NCBI GenBank assembly: GCA_029262065.1 | Contig: JAJDAC010000017.1 | Span: forward strand, 62,001-126,000 | Length of the DNA: 64,000 nucleotides | Direction of reading: 5' to 3' | From: Candidatus Krumholzibacteriota bacterium | Lineage (GTDB): Bacteria > Krumholzibacteriota > Krumholzibacteriia > JAJRXK01 | Shown here: piece by piece, positions 9,061 to 18,020 of the stretch | Layout: the number at the start of each line of letters is the position of its first letter | Numbering within the stretch: position 1 is the stretch's first letter | Made by a program: the position numbers and the translations under genes | The notes under the pieces: generated by a model | The model's database searches: none | What the model was told of the DNA's origin: nothing | The model's input: only the letters and a program-made list of their open reading frames with translations

Positions 9061-10041
9061 CTACCTCAGGTCGTGCTCGTCGACGATTTTGCCAACCAAA
9101 GGCTCCACAAGGTCTTCCAACGTCAGGATCCCCACGGCACGATCGTTGGCGTTGACCACGGCGGCCATGGTCACGCGCTCCTGCGCCAGCACCGCGATCG
9201 CCTCCTCCAGCGACATATCCACCGGAACCATGGCCAGGTTGCGCTCATAGAATTCCAGCGGATCGTCCTGCGGTGCGTCGATCAGGTCGCGAAACAGTAC
9301 CAAACCCCGAACGCTCTTGTCTGCGCCCTCCAGCGGCAGCCGTGAGTGTCCGGTTTCACGCACGGCCCGTACGGCGTCGGCCACCGTGTCTTCGCGCCGC
9401 AATCGAGCCACGCTCGGCAATGGAGTCATGTGTTGATCGACACGCGAGTGCACACTCGACGCGAAGCGTTGAACCAGCTGTTCCTGGTCGGCGTCGAGCA
9501 TTCGCTGGCGACGACCAAGCTGCAGAGTGGACAACACCCGCTCGCGAGACAGCGCTTGTTGCGGTTCGCCGCTGACGCCGAACACACTCAGGGTAATACG
9601 CGCGATCTGCCCCGCCGCCCATTGCAATGGCCACAACGCGATGAACAGTATCCAGAACATCGGAGAAGACCAGACGACCATGGTTTCAGGGCGCGAACGG
9701 TAGGCGGCCTTGGGAAGGACCTCGCCAAACACAATGAGCAACACGGTCATCCAGATTGCCGCCATCGTCTCACCGTCGGCCCCATACCGATTCACCGCGA
9801 TGAACGTGGCTACCGAGGTAGCGACCACCACGGTCGCGTTGTTGCCCACGATGGCCGTCACGATGGCCGCCTCGCGTCTTCGTAGGAGCCAGCCCGCGAC
9901 CCTGGACAGCCGGTGCCCCTGCCGCGCCCGATGCAAGATGGGTATACGGCGGCTGGCCGTGAACCCCGTTTCGCACCCGGCGAAGAACGCGTTGGCCAAC
10001 AACGACACGAAGATCACGAACAATCCCACTCCCCAGGTCAC
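9061..10041 (-). CDS. CNNM/CorC-type transporter (DUF21 plus CBS pair)
   Basis: Inner-membrane protein of the CNNM/hemolysin-C-like family, linked to Mg2+/Co2+ efflux or homeostasis. Residues 1-170 form the DUF21 transmembrane domain (VIFVSLLANAFFAGCETGFT; four hydrophobic segments). Residues about 195-320 form a CBS pair (MTPLPSVARL, GHSRLPLEG, NANDRAVGILTLEDLVEPLV). At 326 residues it lacks the C-terminal CorC_HlyC domain that its neighbour has. The GTG start at 10041 overlaps the neighbour's TGA by 4 nt, so both are translated from one message and may form a heteromer. Confidence 0.88.
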   Translation of the reverse strand: MTWGVGLFVIFVSLLANAFFAGCETGFTASRRIPILHRARQGHRLSRVAGWLLRRREAAIVTAIVGNNATVVVATSVATFIAVNRYGADGETMAAIWMTVLLIVFGEVLPKAAYRSRPETMVVWSSPMFWILFIALWPLQWAAGQIARITLSVFGVSGEPQQALSRERVLSTLQLGRRQRMLDADQEQLVQRFASSVHSRVDQHMTPLPSVARLRREDTVADAVRAVRETGHSRLPLEGADKSVRGLVLFRDLIDAPQDDPLEFYERNLAMVPVDMSLEEAIAVLAQERVTMAAVVNANDRAVGILTLEDLVEPLVGKIVDEHDLR

Positions 10042-11348
10042 TGGCCCACCTCGTGGCGTGAGATGCGTACCAACAGCGGCCGCGTGGGCTTGGCCGTCAA
10101 TACCTGTACGTCGAGTTGTTCTGAATTCCAGGTATCTCCCGCGCGAGGTATGCGCCCCAGGCGTTCTTCCAGCATTCCCGACAGCGTGACCGCGTCGCCC
10201 TCGGGCTCCAGTTCCACGCCAATCGACTCGGCCAGGTCCTGAAGGTCGACGCCGGCGTCTACCCGCCAGCTTCCGTCGGGCATGAGTTCCAATTCGGTTT
10301 CGGGCTCATCGGTCTCGTCGCGGATGTCACCGATGATTTCCTCGAGCAGGTCCTCGAGTGTCACCAGACCCTCTACGCCGCCGTGCTCACCAACGACCAC
10401 GGCCGCATGCGTGAAGCGCAGCTGAAACTGCTTGAACAGCTTCGACGCCAACATGCTTTCGGGCACGAAGTACGGCTCGCGCATGACGTCGGCCACGTTC
10501 CATTCCGCGGCCTTGTGGTCGCTGGTGCGGGTAAGGACGTCTTTCAGAAGCAACATACCCACTACGTGGTCGATACTGTCTTCGTACACCACGATTCGAC
10601 TGTGACCGGAAGTCTCGAACGTCTGCAACGCGGTGGCGCGCTCGCAGTCGTGGGGCACTCCAACCATCTCCACGCGAGGCGTGAGACAACGTCCGACGGT
10701 TATGGTGGCGAACCGCAGGATGCGACGTAGGACGCGTCCCTCGAAACCCGTAACCGCGCCCTCGTCCCGGGCCACCGATACCAGGGTGCCCAGTTCGTCC
10801 CTCGACAACGGCGGAATGGGCGCCGACCCCGAAACCACCGAGGCCAACGCCTCCAGCCCTCGGCGCACCGGATACAGCAGCACGGCCAGAAGCGACACCA
10901 TGGGCGCGGCGAGTGTGGCCACCCTGCGGCCGTTTCTCAGGCCCAGGGTCTTCGGCAGGATTTCCCCGAACACCACCAGCACGACCGTGGCCACGGGAAT
11001 GGCCACTGCGAGACCATCCGGCCCCAAGAGGCTCAGGGCGATCGAAGTCATGAGCACGGAGATGAGGACGTTGACGGCCATGTTGGCCACCAGCAACGCC
11101 ACGAGGGTTCGGTTGGGGTTACGGGCCAACGACGCGGCCCGCCGCTCCCGCGCCGTCCGCGAACGCTGCATCTCGTCCAGATCCACCTCTCGCAGCGAAA
11201 AAAGCGCGGTCTCGCTTCCGCTGAAGAATGCGGATGCCAGCAACAAGCCGACGAGGGAAACCAGCGGAACCAGGAGTTCGGTGGGCAACGGGGTGGCCGA
11301 AGGCGTGCGGTCGGCCCGCCGAAGGAGGAAGTCAGGCTGCGTTGACAC
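10038..11348 (-). CDS. CNNM/CorC-type transporter (DUF21, CBS pair, CorC_HlyC)
   Basis: Second member of the pair. It has a DUF21 membrane domain (first helix around LLVPLVSLVGLLLASAFF, then SGSETALFSL), a CBS pair (LTPRVEMVGVP, GHSRIVVYED, VVGEHGGVEGLVTLEDLLEE) and a C-terminal CorC_HlyC domain (WRVDAGVDLQDLAESIGVEL, ending in a segment with GDTW). Predicted role: Mg2+/divalent cation transport or regulation. The frame is open to 11435, but the extra N-terminal residues look non-coding and would nearly touch the divergent gene at 11450. I prefer the GTG at 11348 (436 aa), without a strong Shine-Dalgarno, so the start is uncertain. Confidence 0.87.
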   Translation of the reverse strand: MSTQPDFLLRRADRTPSATPLPTELLVPLVSLVGLLLASAFFSGSETALFSLREVDLDEMQRSRTARERRAASLARNPNRTLVALLVANMAVNVLISVLMTSIALSLLGPDGLAVAIPVATVVLVVFGEILPKTLGLRNGRRVATLAAPMVSLLAVLLYPVRRGLEALASVVSGSAPIPPLSRDELGTLVSVARDEGAVTGFEGRVLRRILRFATITVGRCLTPRVEMVGVPHDCERATALQTFETSGHSRIVVYEDSIDHVVGMLLLKDVLTRTSDHKAAEWNVADVMREPYFVPESMLASKLFKQFQLRFTHAAVVVGEHGGVEGLVTLEDLLEEIIGDIRDETDEPETELELMPDGSWRVDAGVDLQDLAESIGVELEPEGDAVTLSGMLEERLGRIPRAGDTWNSEQLDVQVLTAKPTRPLLVRISRHEVGQ

Positions 11349-11449
11349 CCGCAGGGTGGGCCCATACTCTGGCCCTCGCAGCCCGTTCGGCAAGAGAAGA
11401 TCACAAATGCCGAGGGGACACAAGCCGCCCCTCAAGCCCCGGACCCTGC

Positions 11450-12472
11450 ATGCCTCGCATTCTTCTTATGCGGTTCAGCTCGCTGGGCGATGTGATACTG
11501 CTCAGCTCACTGGTGGAGTCGCTGGCGCGCCGGGACCCCAAGCCCGAGATCTGGCTGGTTACCAAGCAGGCATTCGCCCAGCTCTACGAGAACGACCCCC
11601 GCATCCATCGCGTGATTTCGCTGTCTACGGGACGGGGAGCATTCGAGCAGCTTGTCCAAACACTCGAAACGGAAGTGTTCGACGAGATCCTGGACGCCCA
11701 CGCGTCGCTACGCAGCCGGGCGCTGACCTGGCGCCTGCCACCCACCAAGACCACGCGAATCAAAAAAGACGCGCTGGCCCGAATCGCCTGGACACGGTTC
11801 AGGTTGGCATCAAGGGCACTCGAATTTCACGCCGTGGACCGCTACCAGCGCATGGTCGACGGATCGTCGGCGCCGCCGCGTCCGCGCATCGTGGTGTCCC
11901 CGTCGCATCTCAAGAACGCGCGCGCCGAGCTTGGCCACAAGGGACCCTGGCTGGCAATTGCGCCGGGCGCCCGACACGCCACCAAGCGTTGGCCGGTGGA
12001 GTCGTTCGCGCAACTCGCCCAACGCTTCCAGCGCGAGACCAACGGCCACGTGCTCCTGGTTGGCGGGCCCGGCGAAGATGACCTGGTGGCCGCGGTGCGC
12101 GCCGCCTGCGACACGCCGCCGCACGAGCGAAGTGGTCGTCAGGACCTGTCGGAACTGGCCGCGGTGTTGGCCCAGTGCCTACTGTTCGTGGGCAACGACA
12201 GCGGCTTGATGCACCTGGCCGAAGCCGTGGACACTCCCACCCTGGCCGTGTTTGGGCCCACGAGCCGCGAACTGGGATTCTTTCCGCGCGACCCAAGAAG
12301 TCACGTCATCGAACACGCACTCGATTGCCGTCCGTGTTCCCGCACCGGCGCGCGACCGTGCCGCATGCCCGAACAGTGGTGCATGACACGATCGTCGCCG
12401 CAACTCGTCTTCAGTCAGCTGGAGGTCCTATGGAAGACGCTGTCGAACGCGTCCCTGCCGACGTCCAGTTAG
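11450..12472 (+). CDS. GT9 glycosyltransferase, ADP-heptose:LPS heptosyltransferase-like
   Basis: Adds heptose or a related sugar to the LPS inner core at the cytoplasmic face of the inner membrane. The N-terminus MPRILLMRFSSLGDVILLSS is the classic GT9 opening (RxSSLGD, phosphate-binding). The C-terminal half has APGARHATKRWP and the acceptor/donor motif VGNDSGLMHLAEA, and ends with the FGPTSRELGFFP block. The start is ATG at 11450, fixed by this conserved N-terminus; the frame is open well upstream but without family sequence. Its 3' end overlaps kdtA by 43 nt. WaaF versus WaaC versus another heptosyltransferase cannot be decided from sequence alone. Confidence 0.88.
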   Translation: MPRILLMRFSSLGDVILLSSLVESLARRDPKPEIWLVTKQAFAQLYENDPRIHRVISLSTGRGAFEQLVQTLETEVFDEILDAHASLRSRALTWRLPPTKTTRIKKDALARIAWTRFRLASRALEFHAVDRYQRMVDGSSAPPRPRIVVSPSHLKNARAELGHKGPWLAIAPGARHATKRWPVESFAQLAQRFQRETNGHVLLVGGPGEDDLVAAVRAACDTPPHERSGRQDLSELAAVLAQCLLFVGNDSGLMHLAEAVDTPTLAVFGPTSRELGFFPRDPRSHVIEHALDCRPCSRTGARPCRMPEQWCMTRSSPQLVFSQLEVLWKTLSNASLPTSS

Positions 12473-13737
12473 CCAGCTACCTGGCCTACAACGCGCTGTT
12501 CGTTCCCACGGCCAGCGCGCTGATCCGACTGGCGGCACCGTTCAACGCCAAATTGAAACGCGGCCTGAAGGAGCGCGCTCACGTCTGGTCGCGCCTGGAG
12601 ACATCTGCGTCCACGCTGCAAGGATGCGTCTGGGTGCATGCCGCCAGCGCGGGCGAGGTGGAACAGGCCCGCCCCCTGCTACGCGCCCTTCGTGCCAGGT
12701 ACCCGGAAACCGCCACGCTGTTGACCGTGTTCAGCCCGTCGGGCTACGACCATGCGGTGTCACGCGCGGAGTGCGACCACGTGGAGTACCTGCCCTACGA
12801 CACGCCTGGCGCCACCCGTCGCATGATCGACTTGTTGAAACCTCGGGCCCTGGTATTCATTTCGTTCGACTGTTGGCCCAACCTGGTCTGGGCGGCGAGG
12901 CGCGCCAACGTGCCCGCCGTCCTGTTGAACGCCAACTTCCATCGCCGCAGCGGTCGGCTGCGCCCAGGCGTGAGTGGCTTCTATCGAGGCGTATTCGATT
13001 GCCTCTCGACCATCGGCTGCATCGCCGACGACGACCGTAGCCGTTTCGCCAACGATCTGGGTGTACGCACGCCGATCACCGTCACCGGCGACATGCGCGT
13101 GGACCAGGTAGTCCATCGCCACGAACAAAACGCGCAGGCGCCCTCGCAACTGGCCGCCACCGCGACCAGTTACATCGCCCTGGGCAGCATCTGGCCGCAG
13201 GACGAAGCCGTGGTGTTGGAACCCGCTCTCGAAGCCGTGACCACGCGACCCGACTGGGGAATCGTCGCGGCCCCACACGAGCCCCACGCGTCAGCCCTCG
13301 AGCGCCTGGAGCATGCGTTCGACCAGCGCGGTCTACCCCACGTGCGGCTCAGTCGGTTCATGGGGAATTCGTCCGACGCCCGCAATATCGTCATAGACTC
13401 GGTGGGGGTCCTGGCCGAAGTCTACCGCGCCACATCGATCACCTACGTGGGTGGAGGCTTTTCATCGGGCGTTCACAACGTGATCGAGCCCGCCGTGACG
13501 GGCCAACCCATTCTGTTTGGGCCACGCAACCACAATGCGCACGAAGCCGCCCGCCTGGTTGAACGGGGCGCCGCGTACGAACTGGCCAATGCCGCGTCGG
13601 CACGAAAACACCTGGCCCGGCTCATGGACGACGAGCCGGCGCGGCGCCACTCGGGTGACGCCGCCCGCGCGTACGTGCTTGAACAGCGCGGAGCGGGAAG
13701 TCACAACCAGGCCTTGCTCGATCGTTACCTGGGTTGA
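12430..13737 (+). CDS. waaA: 3-deoxy-D-manno-octulosonic acid (Kdo) transferase
   Basis: Transfers Kdo from CMP-Kdo to lipid A precursor (GT30), the first step of LPS core assembly. 435 residues from ATG 12430, which has a clear GGAGG 4 nt upstream. Family signs: N-terminal membrane-association stretch (SYLAYNALFVPTASALIRL), WVHAASAGEVEQARPLLRAL (acceptor-side GE motif), ISFDCWPNLVWAARR, GDMRVDQ, and the donor-binding YVGGGFSSGVHNVIEPA near the C-terminus. One or two Kdo additions cannot be predicted. Overlaps the upstream GT9 gene by 43 nt and, at its 3' end, the convergent queC by 13 nt. Its presence shows the organism makes LPS. Confidence 0.93.
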   Translation: MEDAVERVPADVQLASYLAYNALFVPTASALIRLAAPFNAKLKRGLKERAHVWSRLETSASTLQGCVWVHAASAGEVEQARPLLRALRARYPETATLLTVFSPSGYDHAVSRAECDHVEYLPYDTPGATRRMIDLLKPRALVFISFDCWPNLVWAARRANVPAVLLNANFHRRSGRLRPGVSGFYRGVFDCLSTIGCIADDDRSRFANDLGVRTPITVTGDMRVDQVVHRHEQNAQAPSQLAATATSYIALGSIWPQDEAVVLEPALEAVTTRPDWGIVAAPHEPHASALERLEHAFDQRGLPHVRLSRFMGNSSDARNIVIDSVGVLAEVYRATSITYVGGGFSSGVHNVIEPAVTGQPILFGPRNHNAHEAARLVERGAAYELANAASARKHLARLMDDEPARRHSGDAARAYVLEQRGAGSHNQALLDRYLG

Positions 13738-14399
13738 GAAGCGTAGGGAATGGGATCGTTCACGCCGGCGGCGGCGAACCCCGCCAGGCGTAGCCGACAG
13801 CTCTCACACTCGCCGCACGCCACGTCTTCGCGCGAGTAACAAGACCACGTAAGACCCAGGGGGGCACCCTGGTCTATTCCGCGGCCAACGATCTGTGACT
13901 TCGAAAGGTGAAGCAACGGCGTACGGATCTCGATGCTGGTCTCGGGTCGCGTACCCTCGTTCAATGCCACCGTGAAAGCGTCGAAGAACGACTCGCGGCA
14001 GTCGGGGTACCCGGAACTGTCTTCTTCCACCGCACCCAGGTACACCGCTTCGGCCCCGACCACCTCGGCCCAGGCGCAGGCCAAGGCCAGGATCTGCCCG
14101 TTGCGGAACGGAACGTAGGTAACGGGCACCGACGAACCCGAATCTTCGGTGGGCACCGCAATGGAAGTGTCGGTCAGGGCCGAACCGCCCATGGCGCCCA
14201 GCGCCGGCTGCGGCGCCACCAGACGAGCGGCCACGGCGTAATGATCGCACAGCGCTTCGAACGACTGTCGTTCACGCTTGGCCGTACGCTGTCCGTAGGT
14301 GAAGTGCAGTGCATATACCGCGTGCGCTTGGGCCGCCATGGCCAACGTTACACAGCTGTCCATGCCTCCGCTGAGACAGACCACAACCTTGCTGGACAC
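13725..14399 (-). CDS. queC: 7-cyano-7-deazaguanine synthase QueC
   Basis: ATP-dependent conversion of 7-carboxy-7-deazaguanine to preQ0 in queuosine biosynthesis. PP-loop near the N-terminus (VVCLSGGMDSCVTLAMA) and four C-terminal zinc cysteines (CYSREDVACGECESCRLR). The frame is open up to 14543, but the added sequence is antisense-like. The GTG at 14399 shares one base with the queE stop (TAGTG) and begins exactly at the family N-terminus, giving 224 aa. Coupled to queE; convergent 13-nt overlap with waaA. Confidence 0.94.
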   Translation of the reverse strand: MSSKVVVCLSGGMDSCVTLAMAAQAHAVYALHFTYGQRTAKRERQSFEALCDHYAVAARLVAPQPALGAMGGSALTDTSIAVPTEDSGSSVPVTYVPFRNGQILALACAWAEVVGAEAVYLGAVEEDSSGYPDCRESFFDAFTVALNEGTRPETSIEIRTPLLHLSKSQIVGRGIDQGAPLGLTWSCYSREDVACGECESCRLRLAGFAAAGVNDPIPYASQPR

Positions 14400-15037
14400 T
14401 AGACGCCCCGTTCCACGCCAGGCCACAACAGCTTGTGCTCCTGTTGTTGCAAGGTCACGGACAAGCCGTCTTCGAGAATCCAGGCGGCCAGCTCGGCCGC
14501 GTTGAGCTCGCCATGTACGGGGCTCAGCAGCACCGCGGTACATCGAGACACCAGGTCCAACTCAGCAATCTTCGTCCGCGCCCATTCGTAGTCGTCACGA
14601 TCGGCCACGACGATCTTCACCTCGTCGCTGGCCCGTAGGTTGGCGAATGTCCGCCAGTGGTTGCGCGCCTCTTCGCCACTGCCCGGCGCCTTCAGATCCA
14701 GTATCCGCACCACCCGGTCGTCCACCTTAGAAGCGTCTACCGCACCGCTGGTTTCCAGCAGCACCGTGTACTCGTTTTGCAGAAGAACCCGCATCAGGTC
14801 ATGCACGGGTTCCTGCAACAGCGGCTCCCCGCCGGTCACGCACACCAGGCGGGTGGGAAACGCATTCAGCTCATGCATGATCTCTTCCACCGACTGCTCG
14901 CTTCCCCCGTGGAACGCATACTCGGTGTCGCACCACCGGCAACGCAGATGGCAACCCGTAAGCCGAACGAACGCGCAAGGACGTCCGCGGCGCGTGCCCT
15001 CGCCCTGTACGCTGTAGAAGATTTCGTCAATTCGCAT
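14399..15037 (-). CDS. queE: 7-carboxy-7-deazaguanine synthase QueE
   Basis: Radical SAM enzyme that contracts 6-carboxytetrahydropterin to 7-carboxy-7-deazaguanine, the step before QueC. The N-terminus has EIFYSVQGEGTRRGRP, and the [4Fe-4S] cysteines are C29, C33 and C36 (CHLRCRWC). VTGGEPLLQ supplies the SAM-binding GGEP motif. 212 residues, normal length. ATG at 15037. With queC it covers the middle of the preQ0 pathway; queD, folE and tgt are not in this window. Confidence 0.94.
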   Translation of the reverse strand: MRIDEIFYSVQGEGTRRGRPCAFVRLTGCHLRCRWCDTEYAFHGGSEQSVEEIMHELNAFPTRLVCVTGGEPLLQEPVHDLMRVLLQNEYTVLLETSGAVDASKVDDRVVRILDLKAPGSGEEARNHWRTFANLRASDEVKIVVADRDDYEWARTKIAELDLVSRCTAVLLSPVHGELNAAELAAWILEDGLSVTLQQQEHKLLWPGVERGV

Positions 15038-15109
15038 GCGGGTTGGTGGACCTGGGTCGGAGGATCGGTTCAGGTTACGTCACGAATCAATCGCGACCAG
15101 AAGGGTACA

Positions 15110-15877
15110 CTAAGCGGCGTGCCACCGGGCCACGGCCTGAAGCAGCGCGGGTTCGGAAGGTGGGTTGGCCTCGGCTACCACCGACAAGCCCGCGCTCAGC
15201 GCGGCATGGCGCGTGGCGGGGCCCAGAACCGCGACGGGGATGTTCGCGTCGCCAAGCGTACGCCAGGCGGCGACGGCCGAAGGGCTATACAACGCCACCA
15301 GATCCACCTGACGATCGGCCAGGGCCGTCGTGGCCAGCGCCGGCAAGGCGTCCACCGACAACGTTTGATACACCACCACTTTGCAAACGGCTACCGGGTC
15401 GGCCGATGGGCGATCCGCCAGGCCCGTCGTGAGACCCGAACCCGCCTGTTCGGAGGTGGGCCAAACCAGGGGACGGGACATGAGCTCGACCGGGAGGTTC
15501 TGGCCCAACGCGTGGGCCGTGGCCAGCGGCGATCGGAACCGAACAACATGACCCAGGCGCTCGGCCGCCGCCGCCGTCGTGTCCCCGACCACCGCGCAGT
15601 CGGCCCTTCCGAGGGACGCGGCCAAATTGGGATGCGATTGCAGTCCGGCCCGCCAGAACTCCACCGCCGCGGCACTGGTAAACAACAACACTGGCGACTG
15701 CGCGCTGAGATCGGCCAACTCTCGTGCCGTGTCAGCGGGCACGGCAACGGGCGTGCGCTCGACCAGGGGCACCGAGGTGCACCGCGCACCGCGCGCCATC
15801 CACGCCTCGCAGCTGGCCAAGGCCGCCTCGGCCGGGCGTGTGATCCAGACCCGGAGGCGTGCGAGATCCTGGCTCAT
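15110..15877 (-). CDS. hemD: Uroporphyrinogen-III synthase HemD
   Basis: Cyclises hydroxymethylbilane to uroporphyrinogen III with D-ring inversion. The family is poorly conserved, but the bilobed pattern is clear: VWITRPAEAALASCEAW at the start, LLFTSAAAVEFW at the end of the first lobe, VGDTTAAAAERLG, VVYQTLSVDALPAL, then VALYSPSAVAAWRTLGD with VLGPATRHAALSAGL. 255 residues. ATG 15877 overlaps the hemA stop (ATGA), so it is translationally coupled to hemA, which supports the assignment. hemC is not in the cluster. Confidence 0.85.
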   Translation of the reverse strand: MSQDLARLRVWITRPAEAALASCEAWMARGARCTSVPLVERTPVAVPADTARELADLSAQSPVLLFTSAAAVEFWRAGLQSHPNLAASLGRADCAVVGDTTAAAAERLGHVVRFRSPLATAHALGQNLPVELMSRPLVWPTSEQAGSGLTTGLADRPSADPVAVCKVVVYQTLSVDALPALATTALADRQVDLVALYSPSAVAAWRTLGDANIPVAVLGPATRHAALSAGLSVVAEANPPSEPALLQAVARWHAA

Positions 15878-17136
15878 TCCTGTTTCTCGGAATCGAGCCC
15901 AAACAGCGTGCGTAGCTCATCCACCAGGGCATCGCCATGATCGCGCCCCAGGCGTTTCATGCCCACCGTAGGCGCATGCAGCAGTTTGCGAACCATGCGC
16001 CCGGTCAGTCGGTCGAACTCTTCCTGCTGCGCCGGGTCAAGCCGCGTGCGAACAGTCTCCAGTTCCGTGCGCCGGATCTGCTCGTACTTTTCGCGCAACT
16101 CGGCCATCACCGGAGCCAATCGGTGTCCATGGTACCAATCCAGAAACCGCGACAGCTGTTCGTCCACGATTCCCTCGGCCTTGGCCGCTTCGAGCCTACG
16201 ACGATCTTCACCGTCCAGAACAATGCCCTGGAGATCATCCACGTTGTAGAGGAACACGCCAGCAATACGGTTGACCTCGGGATCAATAGCCCGCGGCACC
16301 GAGAGATCGATCAGAAAACTCGCGCGCCGTTGTCCTTCACGCACCGCGGCCCTCATCATCGGCTCGTCGACGGTACGTCCGGGCGCCGAGGTGGCCGTGA
16401 TGACGATGCCCGCCTGCCCCATCTGACGCGGAAACTGATCGTACGGAACGAGCGTGGCGTTGAGTTCATCGGCCAAGCGACTGCCGCGCTCTCGACTGCG
16501 GTTGGTCACGCGGATGTCACGCACACCGAACATCTGCAGATGCCGGGCAACCTGACGACCGGTTTCCCCGGCGCCAATCACGAGCACGGTTTCCTCTTCC
16601 AGATTCTTGAAGATCTTCCGGGCCAGGGAAACCGCGGCGTAGGCCACTGACACTGCGCCTTCGCCGACTTTCGTATCGGTACGAACCCGTTTGCCGCACG
16701 CCACTGCGTCATGGAAGACCCGCAGCAGTACGTCCCTGGACAGCGCTTTGTCCTTCGCAAAGGTCACCGCGCTCTTTACCTGAGCCAGGATCTGCCCCTC
16801 GCCCAAGACCAGCGAGTCGAGTCCGCTGGCGACGCGAAACAAGTGACGCACCGCCTGATCGTCCTCGTGGAAGTACGTGGTCTGTTCCCACTCGGGAAGG
16901 GCGACGCCATGGACCTCGGCCAACAGTCCGCCCAGGGTTTCCAGGGTTCGGTCGTGGCGCGAAACCGTGTACACCTCCACGCGGTTGCAGGTCGACAGTA
17001 CGACGCCCTCTTCGATGGCATTCTCGCGTGCGATCAGCTCGCCCAGGCGAGCGTGCTTGTGGTCATCGAACGCCAGTCGCTCGCGCAGCTCGATCGGCGC
17101 GGTGCGATGATTTTGACCCAGGAGACAGATCTTCAC
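15874..17136 (-). CDS. hemA: Glutamyl-tRNA reductase HemA
   Basis: NADPH-dependent reduction of glutamyl-tRNA(Glu) to glutamate-1-semialdehyde, first committed step of C5 tetrapyrrole synthesis. N-terminal catalytic domain with GQNHRTAPIELRERLAF and the nucleophile Cys50 in LSTCNRVEVY; GEGQILAQVKSA; NADP-binding GAGETGRQVARHL; C-terminal helical dimerisation domain. 420 residues. GTG start at 17136 with AAGGGG upstream. Tight operon ccsA/hemX-like, hemA, hemD. Confidence 0.96.
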   Translation of the reverse strand: MKICLLGQNHRTAPIELRERLAFDDHKHARLGELIARENAIEEGVVLSTCNRVEVYTVSRHDRTLETLGGLLAEVHGVALPEWEQTTYFHEDDQAVRHLFRVASGLDSLVLGEGQILAQVKSAVTFAKDKALSRDVLLRVFHDAVACGKRVRTDTKVGEGAVSVAYAAVSLARKIFKNLEEETVLVIGAGETGRQVARHLQMFGVRDIRVTNRSRERGSRLADELNATLVPYDQFPRQMGQAGIVITATSAPGRTVDEPMMRAAVREGQRRASFLIDLSVPRAIDPEVNRIAGVFLYNVDDLQGIVLDGEDRRRLEAAKAEGIVDEQLSRFLDWYHGHRLAPVMAELREKYEQIRRTELETVRTRLDPAQQEEFDRLTGRMVRKLLHAPTVGMKRLGRDHGDALVDELRTLFGLDSEKQE

Positions 17137-17145
17137 CGACGCCCC

Positions 17146-17967
17146 TTATCCAAACCGGTGGGCCGAATCCACGAGCACGCGGATGAGCACCAGACCCGAG
17201 ATCATCGACGCGAAGGCTACGAGATTCGTAACCGCGACACGTCCCCCCTGCCAATCGCGCATACGCCTGAGCACCAGGACCCCTCCGTAGAGCATCCATG
17301 TGAGCAGGGTCATGCATTGCTTGGGATCCCAGCTCCAGGGCGTGCCCCACGCGTTTTCGGCCAGGATGGCGCCGAGCACCAGACCCACCGACAGGAAAAA
17401 GAAGCCGATGCGCACCGCTTGGCGTGCCATGCGATCGAGCGTCTCGAGCGCGGGCAGGCGTTGCAGCAGCAGACCGGGGTTCCGGTTCCGCAGCTGGCGG
17501 TATTGCAGCACGTAGGCCAGAGAAAGGAACGCGCTCATGGTGAAGCAGCCAAACGCAAAAATGTTGGCCAGCGCATGGGGCGCGAAGAAATAGTCACGCA
17601 GGACCGCCGCAACCTGCGCCGAGGGCCCGGCCCACGCGGCCACGACCGAGAAAGTGGTAATGATGAAGGCCGCCATGAGGCCCATGCCCCACTCGCGTGA
17701 ACGGAATTCCAGGTACACGTAGATGGCGGCCGTCGACCAGGCCAGGAGAGAGAACGTCTCGCCCAAGCTCACGGGTGGCCATTCGCCGCGTACGACGCCC
17801 AGCACCACCAGACCCACCGTGTGCGCCGCCACTCCGATTCGCAGCGTCCTGGAGGCGCGTCGACCCCAGACGTCCTGTCCGCTACGAAACCATACGGTGT
17901 AGAGGACCAACGCCAACAGATAGACGATCCAGATCGCGCGAAATGCCAACCACGAGCTGAGAATCAT
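17146..17967 (-). CDS. CcsA/ResC/HemX-type cytochrome c assembly membrane protein
   Basis: Polytopic inner-membrane protein (about eight hydrophobic segments, 273 aa) of the CcmC/CcsA family, which handles haem for cytochrome c maturation or, as HemX, modulates HemA. The conserved tryptophan-rich loop is seen as AENAWGTPWSWDPKQCMTLL, with His in FFAPHALANIFAFG as candidate haem ligand. ATG 17967 has AAGGA at good spacing, so I prefer it to a TTG at 18000. It sits 9 nt upstream of hemA, the position of HemX in many bacteria. No CcsB/ResB partner is visible here, so HemX-like is the better guess. Confidence 0.85.
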   Translation of the reverse strand: MILSSWLAFRAIWIVYLLALVLYTVWFRSGQDVWGRRASRTLRIGVAAHTVGLVVLGVVRGEWPPVSLGETFSLLAWSTAAIYVYLEFRSREWGMGLMAAFIITTFSVVAAWAGPSAQVAAVLRDYFFAPHALANIFAFGCFTMSAFLSLAYVLQYRQLRNRNPGLLLQRLPALETLDRMARQAVRIGFFFLSVGLVLGAILAENAWGTPWSWDPKQCMTLLTWMLYGGVLVLRRMRDWQGGRVAVTNLVAFASMISGLVLIRVLVDSAHRFG

Positions 17968-18020
17968 GGATGATTCCTTCGAATCGCACCCCAGCCACAA
18001 CCGGGAACTTGCGGCTGCAT

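Noticed and set aside
9020-9062. Terminator after the CNNM gene pair (TTTTCCCGGGTAAAA)
   Set aside because: The palindrome has no room for a loop of normal size; not convincing as a terminator.
10633-12081. 482-residue plus-strand frame
   Set aside because: Antisense to the CNNM gene and then out of frame with the GT9 gene; Arg/Thr/Ser-rich shadow without recognisable domains.
14657-15940. 427-residue plus-strand frame over queE and hemD
   Set aside because: Covers two real minus-strand genes; Gly/Arg/His-rich with no motif.
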